A DNA stretch of 64,000 nt from Rhodanobacteraceae bacterium (GTDB taxonomy: Bacteria; Pseudomonadota; Gammaproteobacteria; Xanthomonadales; Rhodanobacteraceae): the NCBI GenBank assembly GCA_027019085.1, contig JALUXG010000053.1, forward strand, positions 59,323-123,322. The letters run 5' to 3'. A model generated the notes under the pieces. It had not been told where the DNA came from, ran no database searches, and saw nothing but the letters and a program-made list of their open reading frames with translations. Positions 43,187 through 52,115 of this stretch are shown here, one piece after another (the stretch's first letter is position 1; every line of letters begins with the position of its first letter). A program made the translations under genes and the position numbers.

Positions 43187-43588
43187 TCAGAGCGCGCCGC
43201 AGGAGCGCAGTCCGACCAGCACGATGGCGCCGGCGATAGACGCGAACAGGATCAAGCGCACGCGGTTGACCGTTGCGCGGCGCCGGTTGCGCATGCGCGT
43301 GGCCGCGTCCGTGGCGCGGGAGGCGGCCAGCTCCTCGCTGAACCGTGTCATCGGCTCGATGCCTGCCTCGCGCAGCACCGCGCGCGCCTTGGGCATGTCG
43401 CGTGCAAAACGCACCTCGACCTGCGGCCAGCGTGCCATGTCGCCAGGCTGCACGTAGCTGAATCGATTGTAGCTGGGTCGCCGGTAGGCCGAACGGTTGT
43501 TGACGCGGGTTTCAATGCCGTGCTCGCCCAGCAGGGCGACCACGCGGTCGATGTTCTCGTCCCGGGGTGAGGTGTAGATCTCGCGCAT
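43187..43588 (-). CDS. DUF2007-like protein with C-terminal TM
   Basis: A 133-residue protein starting at ATG 43588 (GGGAGAA upstream). Residues 1-80 resemble a DUF2007 (putative signal-transducing, PII-like) domain: REIYTSPRDENIDRVVALLGEHGIETRV, QVEVRFARDMPKARAVLREAGI. A basic segment (TRMRNRRRATVNRVRL) then precedes one hydrophobic span (ILFASIAGAIVLVGL), giving a C-terminal tail anchor. It lies 17 bases downstream of tesB on the same strand. Function unknown. Confidence 0.72.
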   Translation of the reverse strand: MREIYTSPRDENIDRVVALLGEHGIETRVNNRSAYRRPSYNRFSYVQPGDMARWPQVEVRFARDMPKARAVLREAGIEPMTRFSEELAASRATDAATRMRNRRRATVNRVRLILFASIAGAIVLVGLRSCGAL

Positions 43589-43605
43589 GCTGCATTTCTC
43601 CCGGT

Positions 43606-44478
43606 TCAGTCGTCGTCGCGCAGGCGCACCAGGCCTTCCTGGGCGGTGGAGGCGACCAGCGTACCGTCGCGCCTGAAGATCATGCCACGTGCCAGTCCGC
43701 GCGCACCCTGCGCAGTGGGGCTGTCGAAGGAATACAGCAGCCATTCGTCGACGCGGAAGGGGCGATGGAACCACATCGCATGGTCCAGGCTGGCCATCTG
43801 CACGTTGTGGCTGATGTAGGAGATGCCGTGCGGCAGGGTGGTGGTGCCGATCAGGTGGAAATCGGAGGCGTAGGCCAGCAGGGTTTGCTGCTGCTCGGGC
43901 GTGGCATCGGGTATCGGCGCCGTCAGGCGAAACCAGATGTGCTGATACGGGGGCCGCTTGGCCGGGTGCAGTTCGTCGCGTGGCCAGACCTGGCGAAACT
44001 CGAACGGACGGTCGGCGCCCAGCCAGCGTTGCAGCTTGACCGGCAGCCTGGCGAATTCCTCCGGCGGCAGTGGCGGTGGCGGCTCGATGTCTTCGGGTGC
44101 CGGCACCTCGGGCATCGAGGTCTGGTGCTCGAGGCCCTGCTCGGGGGTCTGGAATGACACTGCGCAATTGAGAATCGGCTTGCCGTGCTGGATCGCGACC
44201 ACGCGCCGTGCGGAAAAGCTGTGCCCGTCGCGCGCGCGTTCGACCGAATACACGATGGGCGCCTCGACATCCCCTGCCCGCAGGAAATAGGCATGCAGCG
44301 AATGCGCCTGGCGGGTGTTGTCCACGGTCTGCTGGGCGGCAGACAGGGCCTGGCCCAGCACCTGGCCACCGAACACGAATCGGGTACCGATGTCGCGGCT
44401 CTGGCCGCGGAACAGATTGTCCTCGAGGCGCTCCAGGCGCAACAGTTCGACCAGCTCGTGGACAAGTTCTTCGGTCAT
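43606..44478 (-). CDS. tesB: Acyl-CoA thioesterase II
   Basis: A 290-residue double-hotdog enzyme that hydrolyses medium- and long-chain acyl-CoA. The family features are FRGQSRDIGTRFVFGGQVLGQALSAA (first hotdog), SLHAYFLRAGDVEAPI, ASLDHAMWFHRPFRVDEWLLY with the catalytic Asp, and TAQEGLVRLR with the catalytic Gln near the C terminus. The length equals E. coli TesB (286). The start at ATG 44478 is family-consistent; longer frame to 44646 runs through a repeat and is not coding. Confidence 0.95.
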   Translation of the reverse strand: MTEELVHELVELLRLERLEDNLFRGQSRDIGTRFVFGGQVLGQALSAAQQTVDNTRQAHSLHAYFLRAGDVEAPIVYSVERARDGHSFSARRVVAIQHGKPILNCAVSFQTPEQGLEHQTSMPEVPAPEDIEPPPPLPPEEFARLPVKLQRWLGADRPFEFRQVWPRDELHPAKRPPYQHIWFRLTAPIPDATPEQQQTLLAYASDFHLIGTTTLPHGISYISHNVQMASLDHAMWFHRPFRVDEWLLYSFDSPTAQGARGLARGMIFRRDGTLVASTAQEGLVRLRDDD

Positions 44479-44521
44479 GCGGTCCGTTCCGTAGGATGGC
44501 CGGGCATTATACCGGCCACCG

Positions 44522-44586
44522 GTAGGGCGGGCACTGTCCGCCTTCGAATGTCCGGGCATCCCAATGGCGGACAGTGCCCGCCCTAC
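44522..44586. repeat. Palindromic repeat of the GTAGGGCGG family
   Basis: Arms GTAGGGCGGGCACTGTCCGCC and the reverse complement flank a 23-base centre, forming a 21-bp stem. The core GTAGGGCGGnCACnGTCCGCC recurs at 59282, 59427 and 59551 in the tandem field. The right arm contains the TAG stop codon of the amidase gene (44583-44585, minus strand), so the element was laid down across the gene end. Confidence 0.88.
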
Positions 44587-45161
44587 GGGTCTTCGGGTTG
44601 CGGATGCAGGCGTTCCAGGCCGCTGCCTTGGAGCACTTCGGGCCACGGGAACATCGGGCCCGGGTCGAGCTTGCGGTGCACCTTGACCGACGGGTCGTTG
44701 CTGGCCGGCACCATCCTGGTGTCCAGGTCCTCGTGTCCGGCGATGTAGCGAAGATTCGGGTACGCGTTGCGCAGCCTGCCCAGAAGCGCCAGCAGGCTGT
44801 GGATCTGTGCTGCGGTGTACGGCTCGGTCATGGCCTGGTGGCGACTGTCCAGCCAGTCCGGATAACGGCCACGGTTGACCAGCTCGATGCCGATGGAGCG
44901 CGCGTTGTAGCCGCGCGTGTGGTTGGCCACTCGCTCGCCGGGGACGTAGCGGTACACGCGGCCGTCGCGGTCGATGTAGAAATGCCCGCTGTTGCCGGTA
45001 CCGGAGGGGTAGAGGAGCTTTTCACCATATTGCCGGGCGGTGGCCAGGTCCGGCAGCTCCGTGCAATGGATCACCACCAGGTCGACCGTGGGGGCCGGCC
45101 GCGCGTCGAGCTTGCGCACGTAGGGCAGGGGCTGGTCGTGGATGGCGGTGACAGCAGGCAT
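44583..45161 (-). CDS. N-acetylmuramoyl-L-alanine amidase (AmpD-like, Amidase_2)
   Basis: A 192-residue amidase from ATG 45161, with an alternative ATG at 45185 giving 200 residues. The zinc-ligand positions are visible: DLVVIHCTELPD (first His), VANHTRGYNARSIGIELVNRG, IAGHEDLDTRMVPAS and VKVHRKLDPGPMFPW (last His and Asp). It cleaves the lactyl amide between MurNAc and L-Ala. No signal peptide is seen, so it may be a cytosolic recycling amidase like AmpD. The TAG stop lies inside a palindromic repeat, so the last few residues (QPEDP) may be repeat-derived. Confidence 0.9.
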   Translation of the reverse strand: MPAVTAIHDQPLPYVRKLDARPAPTVDLVVIHCTELPDLATARQYGEKLLYPSGTGNSGHFYIDRDGRVYRYVPGERVANHTRGYNARSIGIELVNRGRYPDWLDSRHQAMTEPYTAAQIHSLLALLGRLRNAYPNLRYIAGHEDLDTRMVPASNDPSVKVHRKLDPGPMFPWPEVLQGSGLERLHPQPEDP

Positions 45162-45245
45162 GCGCGCAGTGTCGCATGACGGCATGGCCGCGTCATCGCG
45201 CGCTTCGCCGCTACAATGGCGCCTCTTTCCCCATCCGGAGACAGC

Positions 45246-45767
45246 ATGCGCGGCCACGTCATTCTTTCCCACGGCAGCGGCAGCGGGCCCGAGGCCACCA
45301 AGGTCAGCGTGCTGGCCGAAGCCGCCGAAGCGCTGGGACTGACCACCGAACGGCCGGATTACCGCGACTGCGACGCGCAGGGCGAGGCCGCTTCGGTGGC
45401 GCCGCGTGTGGAACGGCTGCTGGCGCGCATGCGCGCGGCGCCCGCGCCGCCGATCCTGGTCGGCTCCAGCATGGGCGCGTTCGTGTCCGGGCTGGCCTCG
45501 CTCAGGGCCCCGTCCCGGGCGCTGTTCCTCATGGCACTGCCGACCCGCATTCCCGGCGTCGATGCATCCTTCGACATGGCGCGGGACGTGCCCGCGATGC
45601 TGGTGCACGGCTTTGCCGACACGCTGTGTCCGGCCGATGCCGCGATGGGCCTTGCCGAGCAGGTGGGCATGCCGGTGCTGCTGGTTGCCGACGGCCATCG
45701 CCTTGCCGATCATGTCGCGGCGATCGAGAACCAGTTTCGCCTGTTCCTGGAATCGGTGGCGGCGTGA
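45246..45767 (+). CDS. Small alpha/beta hydrolase
   Basis: A 173-residue alpha/beta hydrolase of the KANL3/Tex30-like type. GGAG five bases before ATG 45246 decides the start. The strand HVILSHGSGSGPEATKVSVLAEA leads to a nucleophile elbow VGSSMGAFVSGL, then VLVHGFADTLCP (Asp) and ADGHRLADH (His). Substrate unknown; such short forms act on small esters. Its TGA overlaps the rlmKL GTG start by 3 bases, giving translational coupling with the rRNA methylase. Confidence 0.85.
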   Translation: MRGHVILSHGSGSGPEATKVSVLAEAAEALGLTTERPDYRDCDAQGEAASVAPRVERLLARMRAAPAPPILVGSSMGAFVSGLASLRAPSRALFLMALPTRIPGVDASFDMARDVPAMLVHGFADTLCPADAAMGLAEQVGMPVLLVADGHRLADHVAAIENQFRLFLESVAA

Positions 45768-47887
45768 GTGACTTCTTCGTCAGTTGTCCGCGCGGTCTGG
45801 AATACCTGCTGCGCGATGAGCTTCTCGCCCTGGGTGCAAGCACCGCACATGAGGCACTGGCTGGTGTTGCAGTGGAGGGTGGGCTCGAGCTGGCCTATCG
45901 CGCGTGCCTGCATTCGCGTCTGGCCAGCCGCGTGCTGTGGCCGCTGGCGGCATTCGACGCTGCCGACGACCATGCGCTGTACGCGGGCGTGAAGGCCATC
46001 GACTGGTCACGTCACCTGCGCCCGGACGGCACCCTGGCGGTGGACGCGGTGGTTTCGCGCAGCCAGGTGCGGCACAACCGCTTTGCCGCGCAGCGGGTCA
46101 AGGATGCGGTGGTCGATCATTTCCGGGAACAGGAAGGCCGGCGCCCGTCGGTGGATACCGAGTTGCCCGATGTACGCCTGAACCTGCGATTGAAACGGGA
46201 CCGGGCGGTACTGTCGCTGGACCTGTCCGGCGCACCGTTGCACCGGCGCGGCTGGCGCAAGGGCCAGGGCGAGGCGCCGCTGAAGGAAAACCTGGCCGCC
46301 GCGGTGCTGCTGCGTGCGGACTGGCCGCGCATGTATGCCGAAGGCGGGGCGCTGGTCGATCCCATGTGCGGCTCGGGCACCCTGCTGATCGAGGCCGCGT
46401 GGATGGCGGCCGGCATTGCCCCCGGGCTGCACCGGGAATATTTCGGCTTCCTGGGCTGGAAGCCACATGACGTCGCGCTCTGGGAACGCCTGCGCGCGGA
46501 GGCTGCGGCGCAGGCCGAGGAGGGACTGCGTGCCTTGCGGCCGTGCCTGAGCGGCAGCGATGTCGATCCGCGGGTGCTGCGCCTTGCCGTGCGCAACTGC
46601 CAGGCGGCCGGGGTGGCGGGGTTCGTCACCCTGGAGACACACGACATCGCCCATGTGCCCGTGGCTGCCGCGCCCTCGGGCCTGGTGGTGACCAATCCGC
46701 CCTATGGCGAACGGCTGGGTGAGCGTGAGTCCGTGCCCGCGCTTTACCGCGAACTGGGCCGGGTTCTGCGCGAGCGCTATCCCGGCTGGCGCGGCGCGGT
46801 GCTGTGCGGGGACGCGCAGCAGGGTCATGCGCTGGGGGTGCGTGCCGACAAGCGCTACACCCTGTACAACGGCATGCTGGAAACCCTGCTGGTGGTCTTC
46901 GACCTGCATGCCGCGGACGCGCCGAAAGCGGCGCCCAGACCCCTGTCGCAGGGTGCGCAGATGCTGGCGAACCGGCTGCAGAAGAACCTGCGTCACCTGC
47001 GCAAGCAGCTCAGGCGCGAGGGCATCACCTGCTACCGGGCCTACGACCGCGACCTGCCCGAGTACGCGCTGGCGATCGATGTCTACGAGGACTGGCTGCA
47101 TCTGCAGGAATACCGTGCCCCGGCATCGGTGCCCGAGGCCGTGGCGTCCGCACGTGTGCGCGAGGCGGTGCGCGTGGCCTCGGAAGTGTTCGAGGTGCCG
47201 CGCGAGCGCATTGCGGTCAAGCAGCGCCGGCGAGGCAAGGGTGGCGCCCGCTACGGACGCATGGATGCACGCGGCGAGGAGATCGAGGTGGGCGAGGGCG
47301 GCCTCAGGTTCCTGGTCAATCTCACCGACCATCTCGACACCGGCCTGTTCCTCGACCATCGCCCGGTGCGCGCGAAATTGCGCGAGCTGTCCGCGGGGCA
47401 TCGATTCCTGAACCTCTTTGCCTACACCGGGACGGCTTCGGTGTATGCGGCGGCGGGCGGCGCCACGGAAACGGTCAGCGTGGACCTGTCGTTCACCTAC
47501 CTGGACTGGGCCTCGCGCAATCTTGCCCTGAACGGTTTCACGGGACACAGCCACCGCCTGGCGCGCTGCGATGCCATGACCTGGCTGCGCGAGGACCGCA
47601 GCCGTTACGGACTGATCTTCGTCGACCCGCCGACCTTCTCCAATTCCCGTCGCAGTGACGACGATTTCGACGTGCAACGCGACCACGCGGCACTCCTCGC
47701 TGCCTGCGCGGACCGTCTTGAGCCTAACGGAGTGCTAGTTTTTTCGAACAATTTCAAGCGCTTCAGACTGGATCATGAAGCGATTTCCAGCCGTTATGCC
47801 ATCGAGGACTGGAGCGCAGCCTCGATTCCGTCCGATTTCGCGCGACGTACCGATATCCACCATTGCTGGCTGCTGCGCCTGCGCTGA
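45764..47887 (+). CDS. rlmKL: 23S rRNA methyltransferase RlmKL (m2G2445/m7G2069)
   Basis: A 707-residue fusion of two SAM methyltransferases. The N-terminal half has a THUMP domain and then LVDPMCGSGTLLIEAA and VTNPPYGERLG (about residue 310), the RlmL N2-guanine site. The C-terminal half has FLNLFAYTGTASVYAAA and FVDPPTFSNSRR (about 621), the RlmK N7 site. The start is GTG 45764, overlapping the previous stop; this fits E. coli RlmKL (702). The longer frame from 45176 is the hydrolase region out of frame. Confidence 0.95.
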   Translation: MSDFFVSCPRGLEYLLRDELLALGASTAHEALAGVAVEGGLELAYRACLHSRLASRVLWPLAAFDAADDHALYAGVKAIDWSRHLRPDGTLAVDAVVSRSQVRHNRFAAQRVKDAVVDHFREQEGRRPSVDTELPDVRLNLRLKRDRAVLSLDLSGAPLHRRGWRKGQGEAPLKENLAAAVLLRADWPRMYAEGGALVDPMCGSGTLLIEAAWMAAGIAPGLHREYFGFLGWKPHDVALWERLRAEAAAQAEEGLRALRPCLSGSDVDPRVLRLAVRNCQAAGVAGFVTLETHDIAHVPVAAAPSGLVVTNPPYGERLGERESVPALYRELGRVLRERYPGWRGAVLCGDAQQGHALGVRADKRYTLYNGMLETLLVVFDLHAADAPKAAPRPLSQGAQMLANRLQKNLRHLRKQLRREGITCYRAYDRDLPEYALAIDVYEDWLHLQEYRAPASVPEAVASARVREAVRVASEVFEVPRERIAVKQRRRGKGGARYGRMDARGEEIEVGEGGLRFLVNLTDHLDTGLFLDHRPVRAKLRELSAGHRFLNLFAYTGTASVYAAAGGATETVSVDLSFTYLDWASRNLALNGFTGHSHRLARCDAMTWLREDRSRYGLIFVDPPTFSNSRRSDDDFDVQRDHAALLAACADRLEPNGVLVFSNNFKRFRLDHEAISSRYAIEDWSAASIPSDFARRTDIHHCWLLRLR

Positions 47888-47897
47888 GGGTCGGCAG

Positions 47898-49073
47898 TCA
47901 CCAGCTCCATTCAAGGCGCACACCCGTCACCCAGGCATCGGGCACGGCGCCTGTGGCCCCCGGTCGCTGGATGTACTGCAGGTCGGGCTGGATGCGAAAG
48001 TGCGCCCCGAGAGAAGCTGCCCAGGTGAGTTCCCATGCGGTTTCGGATCCGCCGGGCGGACCTCCGGGCAATCCGCGTACGCGGGCGCGGGCCACGGCCA
48101 GGCCCAGGCTGTCGCGCTGACCGGCGAGGAACACGCCGCGCAGGCGCAGTCCCGCACCCAGATAGCGGGTGATGCGGTTGTCGCGCGCCATGGCCGATCC
48201 CCATTGCACGAAACCATCCAGCGCGCCGTGCCGGTCGCCCTCACCATGCAGCCGTGTTTCACCGATCAGGTACAGACCGTGATTGCGCTGCGGGTACAGC
48301 GGGTTGCGATGCCGGCTGGTGTCGGCCCAGGCACCGAGCGCCAGTTTCGAGGGCCGCGCGCCTCCGGACACGAATCCGCCCTCCAGCGCATAGAACGCTC
48401 CGTCGCGGGCCTGCCATGCCACGTGCGTGCCGTACGGATCCTCCGGGTTGCCGGGCACGCCGCCGAACAGGCCGGCCGTCATGTAGCGTCCGTTCTTGCC
48501 ATGCCAGTGGGCGACAGCGCCCAGGGTCGGTTCCGGATAGATCGACACACCCGATTGCGAAATCGTCGGTTCGATGCCGAAGGAGCTGTTGAGGAAGAGT
48601 CCGGCGGTATCAAGGGTGTCGAAGATGGCGTTGTAATCCTGCACGCCCACGCGCAGCGAGAGCCTTGTGCTGCGCCAGTCGTGCTGGACCCAGGCCGAAT
48701 ACAGGCGCAGCGTGTTGGGCGCGCCGACATTGTCCAGGATCTGCAGATCACCGGCGCGCGCCGAGATGGAACTTCCGCCTGTGCCCAACAGGTCGACAAA
48801 GACGAAGGTATTGTCGCTGGTGCCCCACTGGCTGCCGTGCACAGTCAGGTTGACGTGCACCAGCGAGGGTGCGCCGATGCCGCGGCGTACACCGCCGTGA
48901 ACTACCGTCATCAGATCCTGTACCGCGATGCCGTGCACCTGGACCGGGGCGTCCTTGGCGCGCGCCGCGGGCAGGGCGGTCAGGAAACCCAGCAGCGCAA
49001 GGGCGCCGCCGGCGAGACGGGGTACCCATCGCCCCGGAGTTTCGGCAAGTCCATGGGTCAGAAGGAAAAGCAT
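47898..49073 (-). CDS. Carbohydrate-selective porin, OprB family
   Basis: A 391-residue outer-membrane beta-barrel. An extended signal (LAGGALALLGFLTALPAARA) is followed by short amphipathic strands, and the C-terminal residue is Trp (VRLEWSW), the usual aromatic end for BAM recognition. FNTIFDTLDTAGLFLNSSFG-like sequence near 175 and SGVSIYPEPTLGAVAHW match OprB porins, which pass sugars. Convergent with rlmKL and divergent from the small secreted protein. Substrate is inferred only from family. Confidence 0.82.
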   Translation of the reverse strand: MLFLLTHGLAETPGRWVPRLAGGALALLGFLTALPAARAKDAPVQVHGIAVQDLMTVVHGGVRRGIGAPSLVHVNLTVHGSQWGTSDNTFVFVDLLGTGGSSISARAGDLQILDNVGAPNTLRLYSAWVQHDWRSTRLSLRVGVQDYNAIFDTLDTAGLFLNSSFGIEPTISQSGVSIYPEPTLGAVAHWHGKNGRYMTAGLFGGVPGNPEDPYGTHVAWQARDGAFYALEGGFVSGGARPSKLALGAWADTSRHRNPLYPQRNHGLYLIGETRLHGEGDRHGALDGFVQWGSAMARDNRITRYLGAGLRLRGVFLAGQRDSLGLAVARARVRGLPGGPPGGSETAWELTWAASLGAHFRIQPDLQYIQRPGATGAVPDAWVTGVRLEWSW

Positions 49074-49162
49074 GACGTATCCCTATGCGGTACCGGGGCG
49101 GAGACTTCAGTCGGCATTCAGTGCGCGCGGCTCAATCTCCATGTCGTATCGGGAGAAACGCC

Positions 49163-49603
49163 ATGATCAAGACTCGCATGAAAACCCTGTTGTGCGTGAC
49201 CGCGGTGCTGGCGCTGGCCGCGGCACCCGTGGTGCAGGCCGAGCACGGTCCGCGTGATGGCTGGCGCGATCGGGGCGGATACGGGCATCATGACCGCGAT
49301 GTCCGCTGGCACGGCGAATACCGTCGCGGCTGGCGCGGTCACGACCATGACGGTTTCGGCCGCTGGGTCGCTGGTGCCGTGGTGCTCGGTGCTCTGACCA
49401 ACCTGGTCGTCGACGCCACACGGCCGCGCGTGACCTACTATTACGAACAACCACCGGTGGTGTACTCGCGTACCCGCATCATCTACCGTGACGCGCCGGT
49501 GGAGCGGGTCTACGAAGAACGAGTGTACGAAGGCCGGCCGGTCTATGTCGACCCCTATCGCACGCGCTACATCGGCCACGAGGACGATGACGACGACGAG
49601 TGA
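49163..49603 (+). CDS. Small exported His/Arg/Tyr-rich protein with acidic tail
   Basis: A 146-residue protein from ATG 49163 (GGGAGAAACGCC upstream). Signal peptide MKTLLCVTAVLALAAAPVVQA is followed by a His/Arg/Gly/Asp-rich stretch (GGYGHHDRDVRWHGEYRRGWRGHDHDGF), one hydrophobic span (WVAGAVVLGALTNLVVDA), a Tyr/Arg-rich segment and a run of six acidic residues at the end. This layout is common among Xanthomonadales 'RcnB-like' or YXWGXW-type envelope proteins, but I cannot name a family. A metal- or polyanion-binding role is only suggested by composition. Confidence 0.75.
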   Translation: MIKTRMKTLLCVTAVLALAAAPVVQAEHGPRDGWRDRGGYGHHDRDVRWHGEYRRGWRGHDHDGFGRWVAGAVVLGALTNLVVDATRPRVTYYYEQPPVVYSRTRIIYRDAPVERVYEERVYEGRPVYVDPYRTRYIGHEDDDDDE

Positions 49604-49809
49604 GACCCGCCTGTCGCATTCGACGATGCGGCGGTCTTGAACCGGGTCCGGTTGCGAGCGGCGCGGAGCGGGCTGGATCAGGATCCGGGCACTTCCAGGC
49701 TGTATATGTGTGCCCGGTCACCATGGCGGATTCCGTTTTTGTACTGCCTGCACGCCTCTGGTAGTTTGACCGGACCCGTATCCTGTGGGTGTGGCAGCGA
49801 GGCAAGCGG

Positions 49810-51087
49810 ATGAACGCCCAACCCGAATCGCGGCCCTCTGCGCCCGACGCGCAGCACACGGCATGGCGTTTTGCGCGAACCCGTGCACAGACGGAGGAAC
49901 TGGTGGCACCGCTGGCGCCGGAGGACACCGTCGCGCAATCGATGCCCGACGCCAGCCCCGCCAAGTGGCACCTGGCGCACACCACCTGGTTCTTCGAGCG
50001 GTTCGTGCTCATGCGAGACCGGGACTATCCGGTCTTCGATGCTAGCTGGCACGAACTGTTCAACTCCTACTACCAGGGTGCGGGTCCGATGTTCGCCCGC
50101 CCGCATCGCGGCCTGATCACGCGGCCGACGCTCGAACAGATCCTCGACTATCGCCGCCATGTCGATGCTCACCTGCTGGGGCGGCTGGAAGCGGAGAAAG
50201 TGGATCCGGAAGCCCTGGCCGTCTGCGGGATCGGTCTGCACCATGAACAGCAGCACCAGGAATTGCTGCTGACCGACATCAAGCACCTTTTCGGCAGCAA
50301 TCCGCTACTTCCTGCGTACGATGCACGGCTGCCCGAGCCGCCGCGCGGAAGGGAGCGGCCCCTTCGCTACATCGAGGGCCGGAATGACGAGGTCGAAATC
50401 GGTGCAGCGCAGGATGGTTTTGCCTACGACAACGAACGTCCGCGTCATCGTGTGCTGTTGCACCCGCACGCCATCGGGCAACGTCCAGTAAGCAATGCCG
50501 AGTACCGGGAATTCATTCGCGACGGTGGTTACCGCACACCCCAGTTGTGGATGTCCGAAGGCTGGGACACACTGCAGCGCGAAGGCTGGAAGCGTCCGCT
50601 GTACTGGAGCGAAGACCTGGAAAGCGCGTTCACCCTGGGCGGTCTGCGCGCACTGGATCCGAATGCGCCGGTGGTGCACGTGAGCTTCTTCGAAGCCGAT
50701 GCCTTTGCGCGCTGGTCCGGGGCACGACTTCCCACCGAGGCTGAATGGGAAAGTACGGCCAGCGGTTTCGACCCTCACGAAGGCAATCTTCGCGAGAGCG
50801 GGTTTCTGCATCCGGCGGCGGACATGTCCGCCGATCCCGCACGGTCCTCGCAGTGGTTCGGCGATGTGTGGGAATGGACGTCCAGCCCGTATGTGAACTA
50901 CCCGGGATTTCGTCCGCTTGCCGGCACCCTGGGCGAATACAATGGCAAGTTCATGTGCGGGCAGTGGGTACTGCGCGGCGGCTCGTGCGTGACGCCGGCC
51001 GATCATATCCGGGCCAGTTACCGGAACTTCTTCTATCCCGCCAGCCGCTGGCAGTTCAGCGGCATCCGACTGGGACGCGATGCATGA
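49810..51087 (+). CDS. egtB: Ergothioneine sulfoxide synthase EgtB
   Basis: A 425-residue non-haem iron enzyme that joins hercynine to a thiol donor (Cys or gamma-Glu-Cys) with O2. The DinB-like N-terminal half has WHLAHTTWFFERFVL and CGIGLHHEQQHQELLLTDIKHLF near residue 144, the three-His iron site. The FGE-sulfatase C-terminal half has PTEAEWE and LRGGSCVTPADHIRASYRNFFYPA, then SGIRLGRD. The start at ATG 49810 has GAGG upstream; a GTG at 49789 is also in frame. It overlaps egtD by ATGA. Confidence 0.94.
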   Translation: MNAQPESRPSAPDAQHTAWRFARTRAQTEELVAPLAPEDTVAQSMPDASPAKWHLAHTTWFFERFVLMRDRDYPVFDASWHELFNSYYQGAGPMFARPHRGLITRPTLEQILDYRRHVDAHLLGRLEAEKVDPEALAVCGIGLHHEQQHQELLLTDIKHLFGSNPLLPAYDARLPEPPRGRERPLRYIEGRNDEVEIGAAQDGFAYDNERPRHRVLLHPHAIGQRPVSNAEYREFIRDGGYRTPQLWMSEGWDTLQREGWKRPLYWSEDLESAFTLGGLRALDPNAPVVHVSFFEADAFARWSGARLPTEAEWESTASGFDPHEGNLRESGFLHPAADMSADPARSSQWFGDVWEWTSSPYVNYPGFRPLAGTLGEYNGKFMCGQWVLRGGSCVTPADHIRASYRNFFYPASRWQFSGIRLGRDA

Positions 51088-52055
51088 ATGCCGTCGAACA
51101 CAGTGTGCCGCTCCATGACTTCGAGCCCGATGCCGGAGACATGCGCGATGAGGTAATGCGCGGATTGTCTGCGGTGCCGCGGGTGTTGCCCTCGAAATTT
51201 TTCTACGACACCCAGGGATCGAAACTCTTCGAGCGCATCTGCGAACAGCCGGAGTATTACCTGACGCGTGCCGAACTGGCCCTGATGGAGACACACCTGC
51301 CCGACATGGCCGACACGCTCGGTCCCAGGGTGTTGCTCGTCGAATACGGCAGCGGCAGCGGTATCAAGACGCATCGCCTGCTCGAACACCTGCATCGGCC
51401 GGTGGCCTACATGCCGCTGGAGATTTCCCGCAGCGCCCTCGAGGCCAGTGTCGGGCGACTGGCCGGTGACTTCCCGCGCATCGAGATGCTGCCGCTCTGC
51501 GCGGATTTCACGCAACCGGTGGTGCTGCCGGCCCCGGTACGGAGGCAGGATCGCACGGTGATCTATTTCCCCGGCTCCACCATAGGCAACTTCGAAGCGA
51601 CGAGAGCCGTGCAGCTCCTGCGCCAGATGCGTGAGGAGATGGGTCCGGATGGCGCGGCGCTGGTGGGCGTGGATCTGCTCAAGAATCCAGCCGTTCTCGA
51701 GGCCGCCTACAACGATGCGGCCGGTGTCACGGCGGCGTTTACACTGAACATGCTCGCGCACATCAACCGCGCACTCGGCGCCGATTTCGATCTCGCCGGC
51801 TTTGCCCATCGCGCCCGCTTCAATGCCGATGCCTCACGCATCGAAACCCACATCGAAAGCCTGCGCAGCCAGGACGTACATGTGGCCGAACACACATTCG
51901 CCTTTCATCCGGGCGATGAAATCCTGGTTGAATACAGTTGCAAATACTCGCGTGAATCCTTCGCCCGCATGGCAGGCGAAGCCGGCTTGCGTGTAGCGAA
52001 GGTATGGACCGACCCCGAAGAACTGTTCAGTCTGCAGTACCTCGTCTGTGCCTGA
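51084..52055 (+). CDS. egtD: L-histidine N-alpha-methyltransferase EgtD
   Basis: A 323-residue SAM methyltransferase that makes hercynine (trimethylhistidine) from His, the first step to ergothioneine. Features: LPSKFFYDTQGSKLFERICEQPEYYLTRAEL at the N terminus, LLVEYGSGSGIKTHRLLEHL (SAM motif), IYFPGSTIGNFE, and LVGVDLLKNPAVLEAAYND. The length equals mycobacterial EgtD (321). It starts inside the egtB stop (ATGA). EgtA and EgtC are not adjacent, as usual in proteobacteria, where a free-standing lyase must finish the pathway. Confidence 0.94.
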   Translation: MNAVEHSVPLHDFEPDAGDMRDEVMRGLSAVPRVLPSKFFYDTQGSKLFERICEQPEYYLTRAELALMETHLPDMADTLGPRVLLVEYGSGSGIKTHRLLEHLHRPVAYMPLEISRSALEASVGRLAGDFPRIEMLPLCADFTQPVVLPAPVRRQDRTVIYFPGSTIGNFEATRAVQLLRQMREEMGPDGAALVGVDLLKNPAVLEAAYNDAAGVTAAFTLNMLAHINRALGADFDLAGFAHRARFNADASRIETHIESLRSQDVHVAEHTFAFHPGDEILVEYSCKYSRESFARMAGEAGLRVAKVWTDPEELFSLQYLVCA

Positions 52056-52115
52056 GAGGCATGCGCATGGCGGTATGCAGTAGTCGTGCCGGGTGCAAAG
52101 CCCCTGCGCATGGAT

